This document shows, one piece after another, positions 1 through 7,414 of a stretch of DNA of 26,946 nt. The position numbers and the translations under genes are program-made. The notes beneath the pieces were generated by a model. The model worked only from the letters and a program-made list of their open reading frames with translations. It was not told the origin of the DNA and searched no databases. The DNA lies in the NCBI GenBank assembly GCA_934462825.1, contig CAKSIP010000024.1, positions 1 through 26,946 of the forward strand, read 5' to 3'. Positions within the stretch are counted from its first letter, which is position 1. Every line of letters starts with the position of its first letter. The stretch is from an uncultured Eubacteriales bacterium. GTDB taxonomy: Bacteria > Bacillota > Clostridia > Oscillospirales > CAG-272.

Positions 1-50
1 CCCGCGTCCGCTTCGTTCGCTCTCTCAGCCTCTTCCCAGACAGCTCCCAT

Positions 51-79
51 ATTATACCCCTTTTCTTCCCCTTTGTCAA
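51..79 (-). promoter_or_regulatory. Sigma-A-type promoter reading out of the left edge
   Basis: On the minus strand there is a perfect -35 TTGACA (complement of 74-79), a 17-base spacer and a perfect -10 TATAAT (complement of 51-56). It points left, so it probably drives a gene whose start lies outside the window. No coding frame of that gene can be assigned within the first 50 bases. Confidence 0.75.
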
Positions 80-189
80 CACTATTTTGCTATCTTTTTT
101 GGTTTTTTTCATTTTTTAAAAATTCCTGTCAAACGCTCGCCAAAGCTCATATACTGCTGTCAGAATCCGAAAGAGAAAGGAGCCTTTGT

Positions 190-441
190 ATGCAAATCGA
201 CAGAGAAACATTAGAAAGAATGTCTCACATGAACGATGCGGACTTTGCCAAAGCCATTGAAGCGGCGGCCTCTCAGAACGGCATTTCACTTCCGTCTTTA
301 ACGAAAGCAGACTTATGCAAGCTGCGGGACACGCTCCGAGCCGTCAGCCAATCCCCACAGCTCATGGAAGCGCTTTGGAAAAAAGTCGAAAAGAACCTCC
401 CGCCGGAAAATCCCTTTGGGCCATCCACGTCGCGCAAATAA
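190..441 (+). CDS. Small hypothetical protein, 83 aa (first of a three-gene cassette)
   Basis: Function not recognised. The frame is open further upstream, but the ATG at 190 is preferred because AAAGGAG (177-183) sits at normal distance before it. The 83-residue product is charged and apparently helical, with no membrane segment or signal peptide. It begins MQIDRETLERMSHMND and has a middle stretch rich in Ala, Lys and Leu that could form two or three helices. It is followed 15 bases later by the 457-906 gene and is probably co-transcribed with it. Upstream, CATATACT at 148-155 resembles a -10 element, but the matching -35 is weak. The same style of small soluble helical protein recurs in Clostridia as unnamed genes; that is a recollection, not a search result. 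Confidence 0.65.
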   Translation: MQIDRETLERMSHMNDADFAKAIEAAASQNGISLPSLTKADLCKLRDTLRAVSQSPQLMEALWKKVEKNLPPENPFGPSTSRK

Positions 442-456
442 GAAAGGAAGGTTTTT

Positions 457-906
457 ATGAATCGTTCCCTCAATGAAAATACCGATGAAGTTGTAACGCC
501 GGAACGTATCCCGAATGCATTGGAAAACGCTTTGGCACAGCTGAAAGAAAACCCCTCTCTGATTTCTTCCCTTTTCTCCGCTCTGTCGGGAATGCCGCAG
601 CCAGAATCGTCCTCCGATGCTGCACAACCATCCGACGCTCCTGCAAATGCACCGACCGAAGATTCCCCCAAAGCTCCCTCTCCCCCCATTGCCCCTTCGC
701 CCGAGCTACTTCAAATCCTCCCTGCATTTATGGCTCTTTTGGGCCACGGAAGCGAAGCGAAAGGCGAAACCCCAAAAGCCTCCGACAAACGCTGTGCGCT
801 TTTATCTGCGCTACGCCCCTATCTGAATGTGCGTCGGCAGGAAGCCATTGATACGTTTCTGCGGCTGGGAACGCTGAGCGCATTCATGAAAAAATCCGGC
901 TCATAA
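457..906 (+). CDS. Hypothetical protein, 149 aa, with Pro/Ser-rich linker (second of cassette)
   Basis: Function not recognised. GAAAGGAAGG (443-452) precedes the ATG at 457. The protein has three parts: an N-terminal helical part (about residues 15-48, with ENALAQLKENPSLISSLFSA), a Pro/Ala/Ser-rich disordered linker (about 48-85), and a C-terminal helical part (about 85-145) containing LLSALRPYLNVRRQEAIDTF. The C-terminal pattern LLxALRPYLxxxRQ followed by amphipathic leucines looks like a conserved protein-protein interaction element, as seen in other unnamed clostridial proteins (inference). There is no signal peptide or catalytic motif. Its neighbours, 15 bases upstream and about 70-110 bases downstream, are equally unknown, so the three are treated as one cassette. 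Confidence 0.65.
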   Translation: MNRSLNENTDEVVTPERIPNALENALAQLKENPSLISSLFSALSGMPQPESSSDAAQPSDAPANAPTEDSPKAPSPPIAPSPELLQILPAFMALLGHGSEAKGETPKASDKRCALLSALRPYLNVRRQEAIDTFLRLGTLSAFMKKSGS

Positions 907-974
907 TGCCGGACAAATTTTGATTTTGAGATTTAAGATTTGAGAAAGGAAAAAGCTCTCGCACCAAAGCAGCA

Positions 975-1346
975 TTGCATCGAAGAAGCCGAAACGAAAG
1001 CGCCGTGCGAAAGCCGATGGCAATTATGTACGCAAGAAATGATCGACGGCGGGATTATGCCCGCAGAGAAATTTCCATTCCCGAAAATTATTCCGGCCAC
1101 GCTTTTTCCGCTTCATCCCCCTCCGTCTCCGAGCCGCCGGACGACCAAGAAACCTCTGCCTGCGCAAGTGCGGAAGCCTGCGCCGCCCCGGACTGTACAC
1201 GGCCGTCCTGCCAAGCGCCCTCCCCCGTTTTCCCGGGGCTTGGCAGTGAGGAGCTGCTATTGCTGGGTGTGTTACTTTTACTCTCGCAAAGCAACGCGGA
1301 CGACGACGTGATTCCCCTGCTTCTCATGCTGTTGTTTTTAAAATAA
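975..1346 (+). CDS. Hypothetical protein with acidic-hinged hydrophobic C-terminus, up to 123 aa (third of cassette)
   Basis: Function not recognised. The frame opens with TTG at 975; the first ATG is at 1017 (109 aa). Neither start has a well placed ribosome binding site: the only clear one, AAAGGA at 945-950, is about 24 bases before the TTG. The N-terminus is Arg-rich (YARNDRRRDYARREISIPEN), followed by a Ser/Pro/Cys-rich middle. The C-terminus has two short hydrophobic runs (LLLLGVLLLL and VIPLLLMLLFL) separated by an acidic SQSNADDD hinge. This end is distinctive and may associate with a membrane or oligomerise (inference). The stop overlaps the stop of the minus-strand phosphopantetheinyl transferase gene by 9 bases. 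Confidence 0.55.
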   Translation: MHRRSRNESAVRKPMAIMYARNDRRRDYARREISIPENYSGHAFSASSPSVSEPPDDQETSACASAEACAAPDCTRPSCQAPSPVFPGLGSEELLLLGVLLLLSQSNADDDVIPLLLMLLFLK

Positions 1347-1916
1347 CAGCAGCTCACTCGCCTTTGGCCGCAAGATTTCCACCGTGTTGACGCGATTTTT
1401 TTCCACGCAAAGCGTCAAGACATAGGTTTCGCAACGGAGCCTATGCAATTTCAATTCCGGCGGCAAGGCCTGCGTGTCGATTTGGCGCAAATTGCGAGAA
1501 AGCCCCTCCCCGGTATATTTTAAAAAAGCCTCCTTCGCCGTCCAGATTTCAGCAAACGAGCCATCGCCGCTCGCCAACGCCTGCCTTTCTCTTTCCGAGA
1601 AGAAACGATCCGCCAACCGCCTTCTGCGGTCTTCCGACCATCCGGCCCCTTCCGGTTCCGCATCAATTCCGACGCGTCCTTCCCCGACGCCAAGGGCGCA
1701 GGCAACCAATCGGTCGGCATGGGTAATATTGAAATCCAGCGCCGGCCGATTTTCGATATAGGGGCGTCCGCCCGCTTCTTTTTGGATGGAAATCGTGTCA
1801 GGATCCAAGCCTTGGGAGCGAAGCAGAAAGGACAAAAGCGCCCGTCCGACATCATGTTCCTGCTTTCGCAAGTTTTTTTCTTCATTTTTTTCTAAAAAAT
1901 AATAAGCAAGAAACAT
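1338..1916 (-). CDS. 4'-phosphopantetheinyl transferase superfamily protein, 192 aa
   Basis: Enzymes of this superfamily transfer the 4'-phosphopantetheine arm of CoA to a serine of carrier proteins. Visible signatures in order are GRPYI (50-54), FNITHADR (62-69), GIDAEP (83-88), FSERE (106-110) and WTAKEAFLKYTGEGL (125-139). D85, E87 and E129 are in the places expected for Mg ligands. The length lies between AcpS (about 125 aa) and Sfp (about 225 aa), so it is a short Sfp/HetI-like form. AGAGGGAG (complement of about 1923-1930) precedes the ATG. No carrier protein or synthase gene lies nearby; the only possibly related gene in the window is the degenerate adenylating-enzyme-like gene at 16256-17758. 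Whether it serves fatty-acid ACP or a secondary pathway cannot be told. Confidence 0.88.
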   Translation of the reverse strand: MFLAYYFLEKNEEKNLRKQEHDVGRALLSFLLRSQGLDPDTISIQKEAGGRPYIENRPALDFNITHADRLVACALGVGEGRVGIDAEPEGAGWSEDRRRRLADRFFSERERQALASGDGSFAEIWTAKEAFLKYTGEGLSRNLRQIDTQALPPELKLHRLRCETYVLTLCVEKNRVNTVEILRPKASELLLF

Positions 1917-1954
1917 GCGTTTCTCCCTCTTTCTGCGAAAATTATTACATATTT

Positions 1955-1983
1955 ATTATATCACGCTTTGTCCGCGCATGCAA
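1955..1983 (-). promoter_or_regulatory. Promoter of the phosphopantetheinyl transferase gene
   Basis: On the minus strand TTGCAT (complement of 1978-1983), a 17-base spacer and a perfect TATAAT (complement of 1955-1960) lie about 40 bases upstream of the start codon at 1916. Confidence 0.7.
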
Positions 1984-2031
1984 GTTTTTTCTTTTTGCAA
2001 AATTCGTGGCACCGCGTGGCACTCAAAGTCA

Positions 2032-2060
2032 CTTTCAAGCTTTTCCGTTTCTGCTACAAT
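2032..2060 (+). promoter_or_regulatory. Candidate extended -10 promoter of the head module
   Basis: TGCTACAAT (2052-2060) is an extended -10 element; the -35 region (around 2032-2038, CTTTCAA) matches consensus poorly. It lies about 35 bases before the first gene of the phage-type module and is the only promoter-like element seen in front of it. Confidence 0.4.
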
Positions 2061-2095
2061 AAGCCTGCACAGGGGAAAAGAAAGGAGGTGATCAA

Positions 2096-2488
2096 ATGCC
2101 CCCGGAATCCGAGACTTGCCGGGCTGTGGACGAGCTGTGCCAAAACGGTTCGCTCATCGACCGGTGCGAGCAGTATGTGCATTTTTGCCTTTCGGAGGAG
2201 AATGAACCGCGAAAGCGGCCTCGCCTCCCCAATGCAGCAGGTTTCTTTCGCTGGTTGGAATTGGACGCCGACGCACTTCGTTATCTGAAACAAAATTATC
2301 CCGAAAAATTTCGCACGATCCAAATGATTTTTGAAGACGAAGCGCTCAACTCGCCTCTGCCGCCCTCCATTGTCTCGGCCTATCTCAAGCAATATTTCCC
2401 GCAGGAGGAGGAACCGGAATCCTCCCGTGCCGAATGTGGGCCGATCACGGTGCTTTTTGATCACGATATTAACTGTGACGGACGCTGA
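2096..2488 (+). CDS. Terminase small subunit-like protein, 130 aa
   Basis: Small terminase subunits recognise phage DNA and hand it to the large subunit for packaging. The assignment rests on position directly before terL and on the look of the protein: an N-terminal helical part (ELCQNGSLIDRCEQYVHFCL), PNAAGFFRWLELDADALRYL as a helix-turn-helix-like segment (about 46-65), and FEDEALNSPLPPSIVSAYLK followed by a short ITVLFDHDI tail, as in many small terminases of Firmicutes prophages. AAAGGAGGTGATC (2081-2093) is a near-perfect ribosome binding site. The end overlaps the likely start of terL by 14 bases, which suggests translational coupling. The family assignment is from pattern memory, not a search. 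Confidence 0.72.
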   Translation: MPPESETCRAVDELCQNGSLIDRCEQYVHFCLSEENEPRKRPRLPNAAGFFRWLELDADALRYLKQNYPEKFRTIQMIFEDEALNSPLPPSIVSAYLKQYFPQEEEPESSRAECGPITVLFDHDINCDGR

Positions 2489-3821
2489 AGCCTATCCGAA
2501 CCTCCTGCACATTCCCGGAACCCCCAATGAAAAGCAAAAGCAGTTTTTTTCTTCCCGTGCGAAGTACATCGCTTATGGCGGTGCGCGCGGCGGAGGAAAA
2601 TCGTGGGCGCTTAGGCGCAAGCTGATCGGATTGTGTTTATGCTTTCCCGGCATCCGGTGCCTGCTGATTCGGCGCTCCTACCCCGAATTGAAGGCCAATC
2701 ATCTGCAACCGCTGTTGGCGGAATACGGAAAAATTCTCACCTACCATGAAGGAGAAAAACGATTTTCCATGCCCGGCGGCAGTTCCATCACCTTCGGTTA
2801 CTGCGCCGGCAACCGAGATCTGTTGCGGTATCAAGGTCAGGAATACGACATCATCGCCATCGACGAGGCAACGCAGCTGAGCGAACATCAGTTTTCTGTT
2901 TTCAAGGCCTGTCTGCGAGGGTGCAATGATTTTCCCAAACGGATCTATCTTACCTGCAATCCCGGCGGCATCGGTCACGGATGGGTGAAACGCCTGTTTG
3001 TTGACCGCGCCTTCCGCCCGGACGAGCATGCAGACGATTACGACTTCATTCAGGCTCTCATTTATGACAACGACGCACTTCTTCGGTGCGATCCCGAATA
3101 CCTGCGTCAGCTGGAAAGCCTGCCGCCTCGATTAAAGGAGGCCTGGCTATATGGGCATTGGGATGTCTTTGAAGGACAATTCTTTCCCGAATTTGACCCC
3201 GATGTTCACGTTGTCACACCGGATGCTTGGGCAGACAAGCCCCTGCGGCAGTTTGTCGCCTTTGACTACGGTCTTGATATGACAGCCGCGTTACTCATGG
3301 GAAGCGACAGCGAAGGAAATCTTTATGTGCAAAAAGAGCTTTGCATGCCCGATCTGACGCTTTCCCGTGCCGCCGAAGAAATTGCCCGTCTATGCAGTGA
3401 CGCCTCGCCCGAATATGCCGTGGCTTCGCCGGATCTTTGGAACCGGCGGCAAGACAGCGGCCGCAGCGGCTTTGAAATCATGCAGAGCACCGACGGCATG
3501 CCGCCCATGACAAAAGCGGATGATCGCCGTATTCCCGGTTGGCGCATGGTGCGAGAATTTCTCTCGCCGGACGCGCCTGTTTTACGAATCGGTTGCGACT
3601 GCCATGAATTGATTCGCTGTCTGCCCGCTTTGCTTTTCTCTCCCGACGGACGCGAGGACGCTTCCTCGGAGCCTCACGCCATCACACATGCGCCCGAAGC
3701 GTTGCGCTACGGGCTTATGAGCCGCTGTCCCGTGCCGGCGTGCGCAGTCATGCAAAAAAAGCCTGACTTCCGCTTCCCCCTCCGGCACTCTGACACGCTT
3801 TCGGACTACACACGGTTTTGA
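2475..3821 (+). CDS. terL: Phage terminase large subunit, 448 aa
   Basis: This is the ATP-driven DNA packaging motor and nuclease of tailed phages. From the chosen GTG start, Walker A is GGARGGGKS (35-43), Walker B is DIIAIDEA (125-132) with D130/E131, and LTCNPG (159-164) is the coupling motif. The C-terminal RNase H-like nuclease starts at FVAFDYG with D264 as first metal ligand, and continues through ASPDLW and a late HAPEALRYGL segment. The total length is normal for the family and no active-site residue is obviously lost. The frame stays open back to 2331, inside the preceding gene; TTG at 2457 is an alternative start. No good ribosome binding site is visible at either, so coupling to the upstream gene is likely. 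Confidence 0.92.
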   Translation: MTDAEAYPNLLHIPGTPNEKQKQFFSSRAKYIAYGGARGGGKSWALRRKLIGLCLCFPGIRCLLIRRSYPELKANHLQPLLAEYGKILTYHEGEKRFSMPGGSSITFGYCAGNRDLLRYQGQEYDIIAIDEATQLSEHQFSVFKACLRGCNDFPKRIYLTCNPGGIGHGWVKRLFVDRAFRPDEHADDYDFIQALIYDNDALLRCDPEYLRQLESLPPRLKEAWLYGHWDVFEGQFFPEFDPDVHVVTPDAWADKPLRQFVAFDYGLDMTAALLMGSDSEGNLYVQKELCMPDLTLSRAAEEIARLCSDASPEYAVASPDLWNRRQDSGRSGFEIMQSTDGMPPMTKADDRRIPGWRMVREFLSPDAPVLRIGCDCHELIRCLPALLFSPDGREDASSEPHAITHAPEALRYGLMSRCPVPACAVMQKKPDFRFPLRHSDTLSDYTRF

Positions 3822-3876
3822 ACGCAACGACTTTCTCCTGTGCACGCGCAAAGTGTAGTCGAAGCGGCGGTCTTCT

Positions 3877-3937
3877 GCTTTTGCAATGTATCACCGCGGG
3901 ATCGCTTCCCTTTTCGTCCCGCCAAGGCTGCAAAAGC
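3877..3937. other. Nested inverted repeat between terL and the next gene
   Basis: An outer 9-base perfect inverted repeat (GCTTTTGCA at 3877-3885, TGCAAAAGC at 3929-3937) encloses a 6-base one (GCGGGA at 3896-3901, TCCCGC at 3917-3922). It occupies most of the 149-base gap between terL and the 3971 gene. There is no T-run after it, so it is not an obvious terminator. It could be a processing or regulatory stem in the module transcript. Confidence 0.4.
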
Positions 3938-3970
3938 AACCCTATTTCCATTCAGAAAGGATACAAAATC

Positions 3971-5734
3971 ATGGCAAGTGCCTCTACACACCATGCAAAT
4001 TCTCATTTTCAAGTCGAATATCTCGGCTTTTCCGGCATCAACCGAGCCGCCCCCTCGAAAGGATTGCCGGCTCCCTTCGACATCAACAACTTTCGTCCCT
4101 TTCCCGACGGTTCTTTGCGAAAGCGTTGCGGATATGAAGCGAAAGCGAGTTTTTCCGACAGGATTCGGGGCGTCTTTCCTTACTCCGACACCTGCTTGTT
4201 GGTTTTGGCGGGGCATACGCTCTACACTCTGGATCCCACTCATTGGGCAAAGGAGGCACAGGCGCTTGCCACCGTCAGCTCCTCCTCGGGAGAAGTCCGC
4301 TTTTTCCCTTACGGCAAACGAGTCCTTTTGCTCGACGGGAACGCCTTTTACGTTTACAACGGAAATACGCTCTCGCCGCTTGTCGGCTACACTCCGCTTT
4401 ACGGCAAGCTTTGGGGCGGCGGGCTCCGCGGCCCGATCCATGAACCGCTCAATATTCTTTCCCGGCATGTCCGCGTAAGCTATCAAGCGGCGTCCACCGA
4501 TGTCTCCCTGATTTTTCCTACTCCGCCGTCGATCACATCCATTGATGCAGTCTACCTCAACGGCATAAAATGCGACACGTCTCTTTGCAGTTTTGTTAAC
4601 GCGCAAAAAGCGTCCGTCTGTTTTGCAGGCAAGCTCACGCCCTCGGATGAACTGCTCGTTTATTACACGTTGGAGGACAGCGTAAGCGTCGCCGGGGCCG
4701 CCGATCTCTTTTCCTGTCAAAGCGTCACGTTTTACGGAAACAGAAATGCGCCGGGGTATGCTCTTGCGGCCGCCTTTTATCGCGGGAATGACAAAACCCA
4801 AGTTTATCTTTCTCGCTCGGTGGAGTCCTCGGTCTATGAAGCCGACGCTGTTGTCTACGCGGATGCCTTTCCTTACTATATTACCGAAAAGGATGCTTAT
4901 CATTTTGGTAGCGGAGAAAACGAAATCACCACCATCTCACGCAAAGAGAACGACGCGCTGGTATTTACTGAAAATGAAGCGTTCCGGCTTTCCGGGAGCG
5001 GTGCGCCTTACAAGATCACCACCATTTCCCGTTCGGTCGGATGCGCCTCGGTCGGATGCGTGATTTCCATCGGCGACGATCCGATTTCCGTGGGACGAAG
5101 CGGAATTTTGCGATGGCTCCGCCGTTCCGATTTCCCGGAGGGCGTTCTCGCGTCCGAAGTCCTCTCCGAAGCCATTGCGCCCATGGTTTCCGATAGCTTC
5201 CCCCAAAAATGCAGGTGCTTTTTCTTCCGCGCCAAAAATGAAATTTGGTTTTCGGATCCCGACGCATCGGACAAAACCGTTTTCATTTACCATCCCGACC
5301 GCGCCCTTTGGTTCCGCTTTTCGGCCATTGATGCCGAGGACTTTTTTGAAATGAAAGGAACGGCAGGTTTTTTCAAGGATCAGAAAATCTTTCTGTTTGA
5401 CGAAGCCTTGTCCGACGATCATCCGTCGGATGCCGCCGTTCCCATCTCGGCCGATTTTGTCACGCCTCCGCTGTACTTTGACCTCCCCTTTTCCTCCAAG
5501 CGCCTATCTCGGATTTCCCTTCAATGCAACGCCGGCGGACGTTTTTGGATGACCGTCACCAATGCACAGGGATATGCAAGCCGACAACGGCTGTGTGACG
5601 AAAGTCGGGAAAGCATCGGCGTCATTGACAAGAGAGTGGCGGTCGGGCGCGCCCGGTTCTTTACCGTAGCGCTGACAAGCGACGAAGCCGGTGCGTCGGA
5701 GCTTCGCTCCCTTCGTCTCATCGCCGCACAATAA
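3971..5734 (+). CDS. Phage nozzle / DNA-stabilisation-like virion protein, 587 aa
   Basis: The start at 3971 is chosen for AGAAAGGA (3954-3961) at proper distance; the frame is open to 3818 without other support. The N-terminus reads as DINNFRPFPDGSLRKRCGYE (about residues 37-56), a phrase typical of phage nozzle or packaged-DNA stabilisation proteins (P22 gp10-like), in which it precedes a beta-rich propeller-like body. The rest is full of short beta-type segments (SGEVRFFPYGKRVLLLDG, NALVFTENEAFRLSG-like blades, FIYHPDRALWFRF) and has no membrane segment or enzyme motif. Its position between terL and portal is unusual, since in P22 the gp10 gene lies after the coat gene. A tail or receptor-binding role is the main alternative. 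Confidence 0.6.
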   Translation: MASASTHHANSHFQVEYLGFSGINRAAPSKGLPAPFDINNFRPFPDGSLRKRCGYEAKASFSDRIRGVFPYSDTCLLVLAGHTLYTLDPTHWAKEAQALATVSSSSGEVRFFPYGKRVLLLDGNAFYVYNGNTLSPLVGYTPLYGKLWGGGLRGPIHEPLNILSRHVRVSYQAASTDVSLIFPTPPSITSIDAVYLNGIKCDTSLCSFVNAQKASVCFAGKLTPSDELLVYYTLEDSVSVAGAADLFSCQSVTFYGNRNAPGYALAAAFYRGNDKTQVYLSRSVESSVYEADAVVYADAFPYYITEKDAYHFGSGENEITTISRKENDALVFTENEAFRLSGSGAPYKITTISRSVGCASVGCVISIGDDPISVGRSGILRWLRRSDFPEGVLASEVLSEAIAPMVSDSFPQKCRCFFFRAKNEIWFSDPDASDKTVFIYHPDRALWFRFSAIDAEDFFEMKGTAGFFKDQKIFLFDEALSDDHPSDAAVPISADFVTPPLYFDLPFSSKRLSRISLQCNAGGRFWMTVTNAQGYASRQRLCDESRESIGVIDKRVAVGRARFFTVALTSDEAGASELRSLRLIAAQ

Positions 5735-5758
5735 CACAAGAAAGGTATAAGTGAAACA

Positions 5759-7414
5759 GTGAAAAACACAAACAATTCTCTCTCCAAAGCCTGGCGGCAG
5801 TATGAAGCCGGGAAGGAGTACAAACGGCGCATCGGCCTATATGAAACGGTACGCCGAAACGAACGCTACTATCGCGGCGAACAATGGAACGGAGCCGGGC
5901 AGGATCTTCCCAAGCCTGTTTTTAACGTGATTCGCCGCATTACGGATTATTTCATTTGCACGGTAGCCAGCGACAATGTGGGCATTACCTATTCGGATGA
6001 AAATCTGCCCTATGCACGTTCCTCGTTGGAGGCGCAGGCCATCCGGGCCGGCATCCAGGCGCTGGATAAAAACGCGGCGTACCGATGGGAATGTTGTCGG
6101 ATGAACTACTTGATTTACCAGCTTCTGACCGACGCGGCCCTTTGCGGGGACGGTATTCTTTATTGCTATTGGGATGCCGAGAGCGAAAGCGGGCAGCCCT
6201 TCAGCGGAGACATTATGACAACGCTGGTGGATTCGATCAATGTGTTCCCCGCCGACGTCAACCGCGCCGACATTCAATCGCAGGAATACATCATTCTTTC
6301 GGGACGCCAATCCGTCGGCTCTCTGCGAAAGGAAGCCGATGCCCACGGCGTACCCGCCGACAAGATTGCCAAAATCCTCCCGGATCGGGAATATTCGCTG
6401 AGCGCCGGCGACCTTGGCAACTACGAGCTGGAGGGCGACGATGAGGGAAAAGCCACCTATTTGATTAAATTCTGGCGGGAGGACGGTGTGGTTTGCTTTG
6501 AAAAATCCACCAGAGATTGCATAATTCACCGAGCCAAAACCGCCTGTCGGCTCTATCCGCTCGCCTATTTCAATTGGCATTCCACCAAAAACAGCTTTCA
6601 CGGGGTTGGCCCGGTGAACATGCTGATTCCCAATCAGAATTTCATCAACCGCGCCTACGCCATGGCAATGAAGCACATGACCGACACGGCCTTTTCCAAA
6701 ATCATCTACGACAAAACCAAAATTCCCGAATGGAGCAACAAGGTCGGAGAAGCCGTGGCGGCGGTCGGCGGCGGAAACATGGCAGACGCCGTTTCGGTGG
6801 TGGGTGTCGGGCAATTGCAGGACGGCTACATGGAACTGATTGATCGCGCCTTGGCTGTAACCAAAGAATTGGCCGGCGCCACCGATTCGGCTCTCGGCAA
6901 TGTAATCCCCACCAACACCAGCGCTATTTTGGCCCTTCAGGAATCCTCCCGCCGCCCCTTGGAGCAGGTGCGCGCCAATTTCAGCCACTGCTTAGAGGAT
7001 CTTGCCGTTATATGGGCTGACATGATGTGCGCCTATTATCCGAGAGAGCGTCTGCTTCCCTATCGTGACGGGGAGCAAACCCGCCTGGCCTCGGTGGACT
7101 TTTCCCTTTTGTCGCGCGCTTTGATCCGTGCCAAGGTGGAAATCGGCAGTATCAGCCGCTACACCAGCTCCGGCACGCAAGCGCTGTTGGACAAGCTGCT
7201 GGAAGGCGGTCATATTACCGCTCTGCAATATTTGGAGCAACTGCCTGAGGGGGCCTTGTGCAACCGCATGGAGTTGATTGCGCAGCTTCGGGCTTCCGCG
7301 TCCCAAAAGGAGACAGCCTCCGAAACGGATGCGGATGCGGAAAAGGAAAAGGAAAACGGCAAGCCCTTCCAGAAAAACGAAGTCGAAAGCGAAGAAAGGA
7401 GCCTATCGTTATGA
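5759..7414 (+). CDS. Phage portal protein, 551 aa
   Basis: The portal dodecamer forms the capsid vertex through which DNA enters. Features are the N-terminal RRNERYYRGEQWNGAG block (about 33-48), PVFNVIRRITDYFICTVASD soon after, a middle beta-rich domain (FPADVNRADI, YLIKFWREDG), then GPVNMLIPNQNFINRAYAM and a long helical stem region with ATDSALGNVIPTNTSAIL. This pattern and length fit the P22-type portal group common in Firmicutes. The start is GTG at 5759, with AGAAAGG (5739-5745) slightly far upstream. The tail is acidic and Lys/Glu-rich (about 515-551) and looks disordered. The last codon overlaps the next gene as ATGA, so the two are translationally coupled. Confidence 0.85.
   Translation: MKNTNNSLSKAWRQYEAGKEYKRRIGLYETVRRNERYYRGEQWNGAGQDLPKPVFNVIRRITDYFICTVASDNVGITYSDENLPYARSSLEAQAIRAGIQALDKNAAYRWECCRMNYLIYQLLTDAALCGDGILYCYWDAESESGQPFSGDIMTTLVDSINVFPADVNRADIQSQEYIILSGRQSVGSLRKEADAHGVPADKIAKILPDREYSLSAGDLGNYELEGDDEGKATYLIKFWREDGVVCFEKSTRDCIIHRAKTACRLYPLAYFNWHSTKNSFHGVGPVNMLIPNQNFINRAYAMAMKHMTDTAFSKIIYDKTKIPEWSNKVGEAVAAVGGGNMADAVSVVGVGQLQDGYMELIDRALAVTKELAGATDSALGNVIPTNTSAILALQESSRRPLEQVRANFSHCLEDLAVIWADMMCAYYPRERLLPYRDGEQTRLASVDFSLLSRALIRAKVEIGSISRYTSSGTQALLDKLLEGGHITALQYLEQLPEGALCNRMELIAQLRASASQKETASETDADAEKEKENGKPFQKNEVESEERSLSL

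Noticed and set aside
3818..3970. N-terminal extension of the nozzle-like protein to the TTG at 3818
   Set aside because: It would overlap the terL stop and cover the inverted repeat, has no ribosome binding site and gives a Cys/Ser-rich leader unlike virion proteins, whereas ATG 3971 has a good site.
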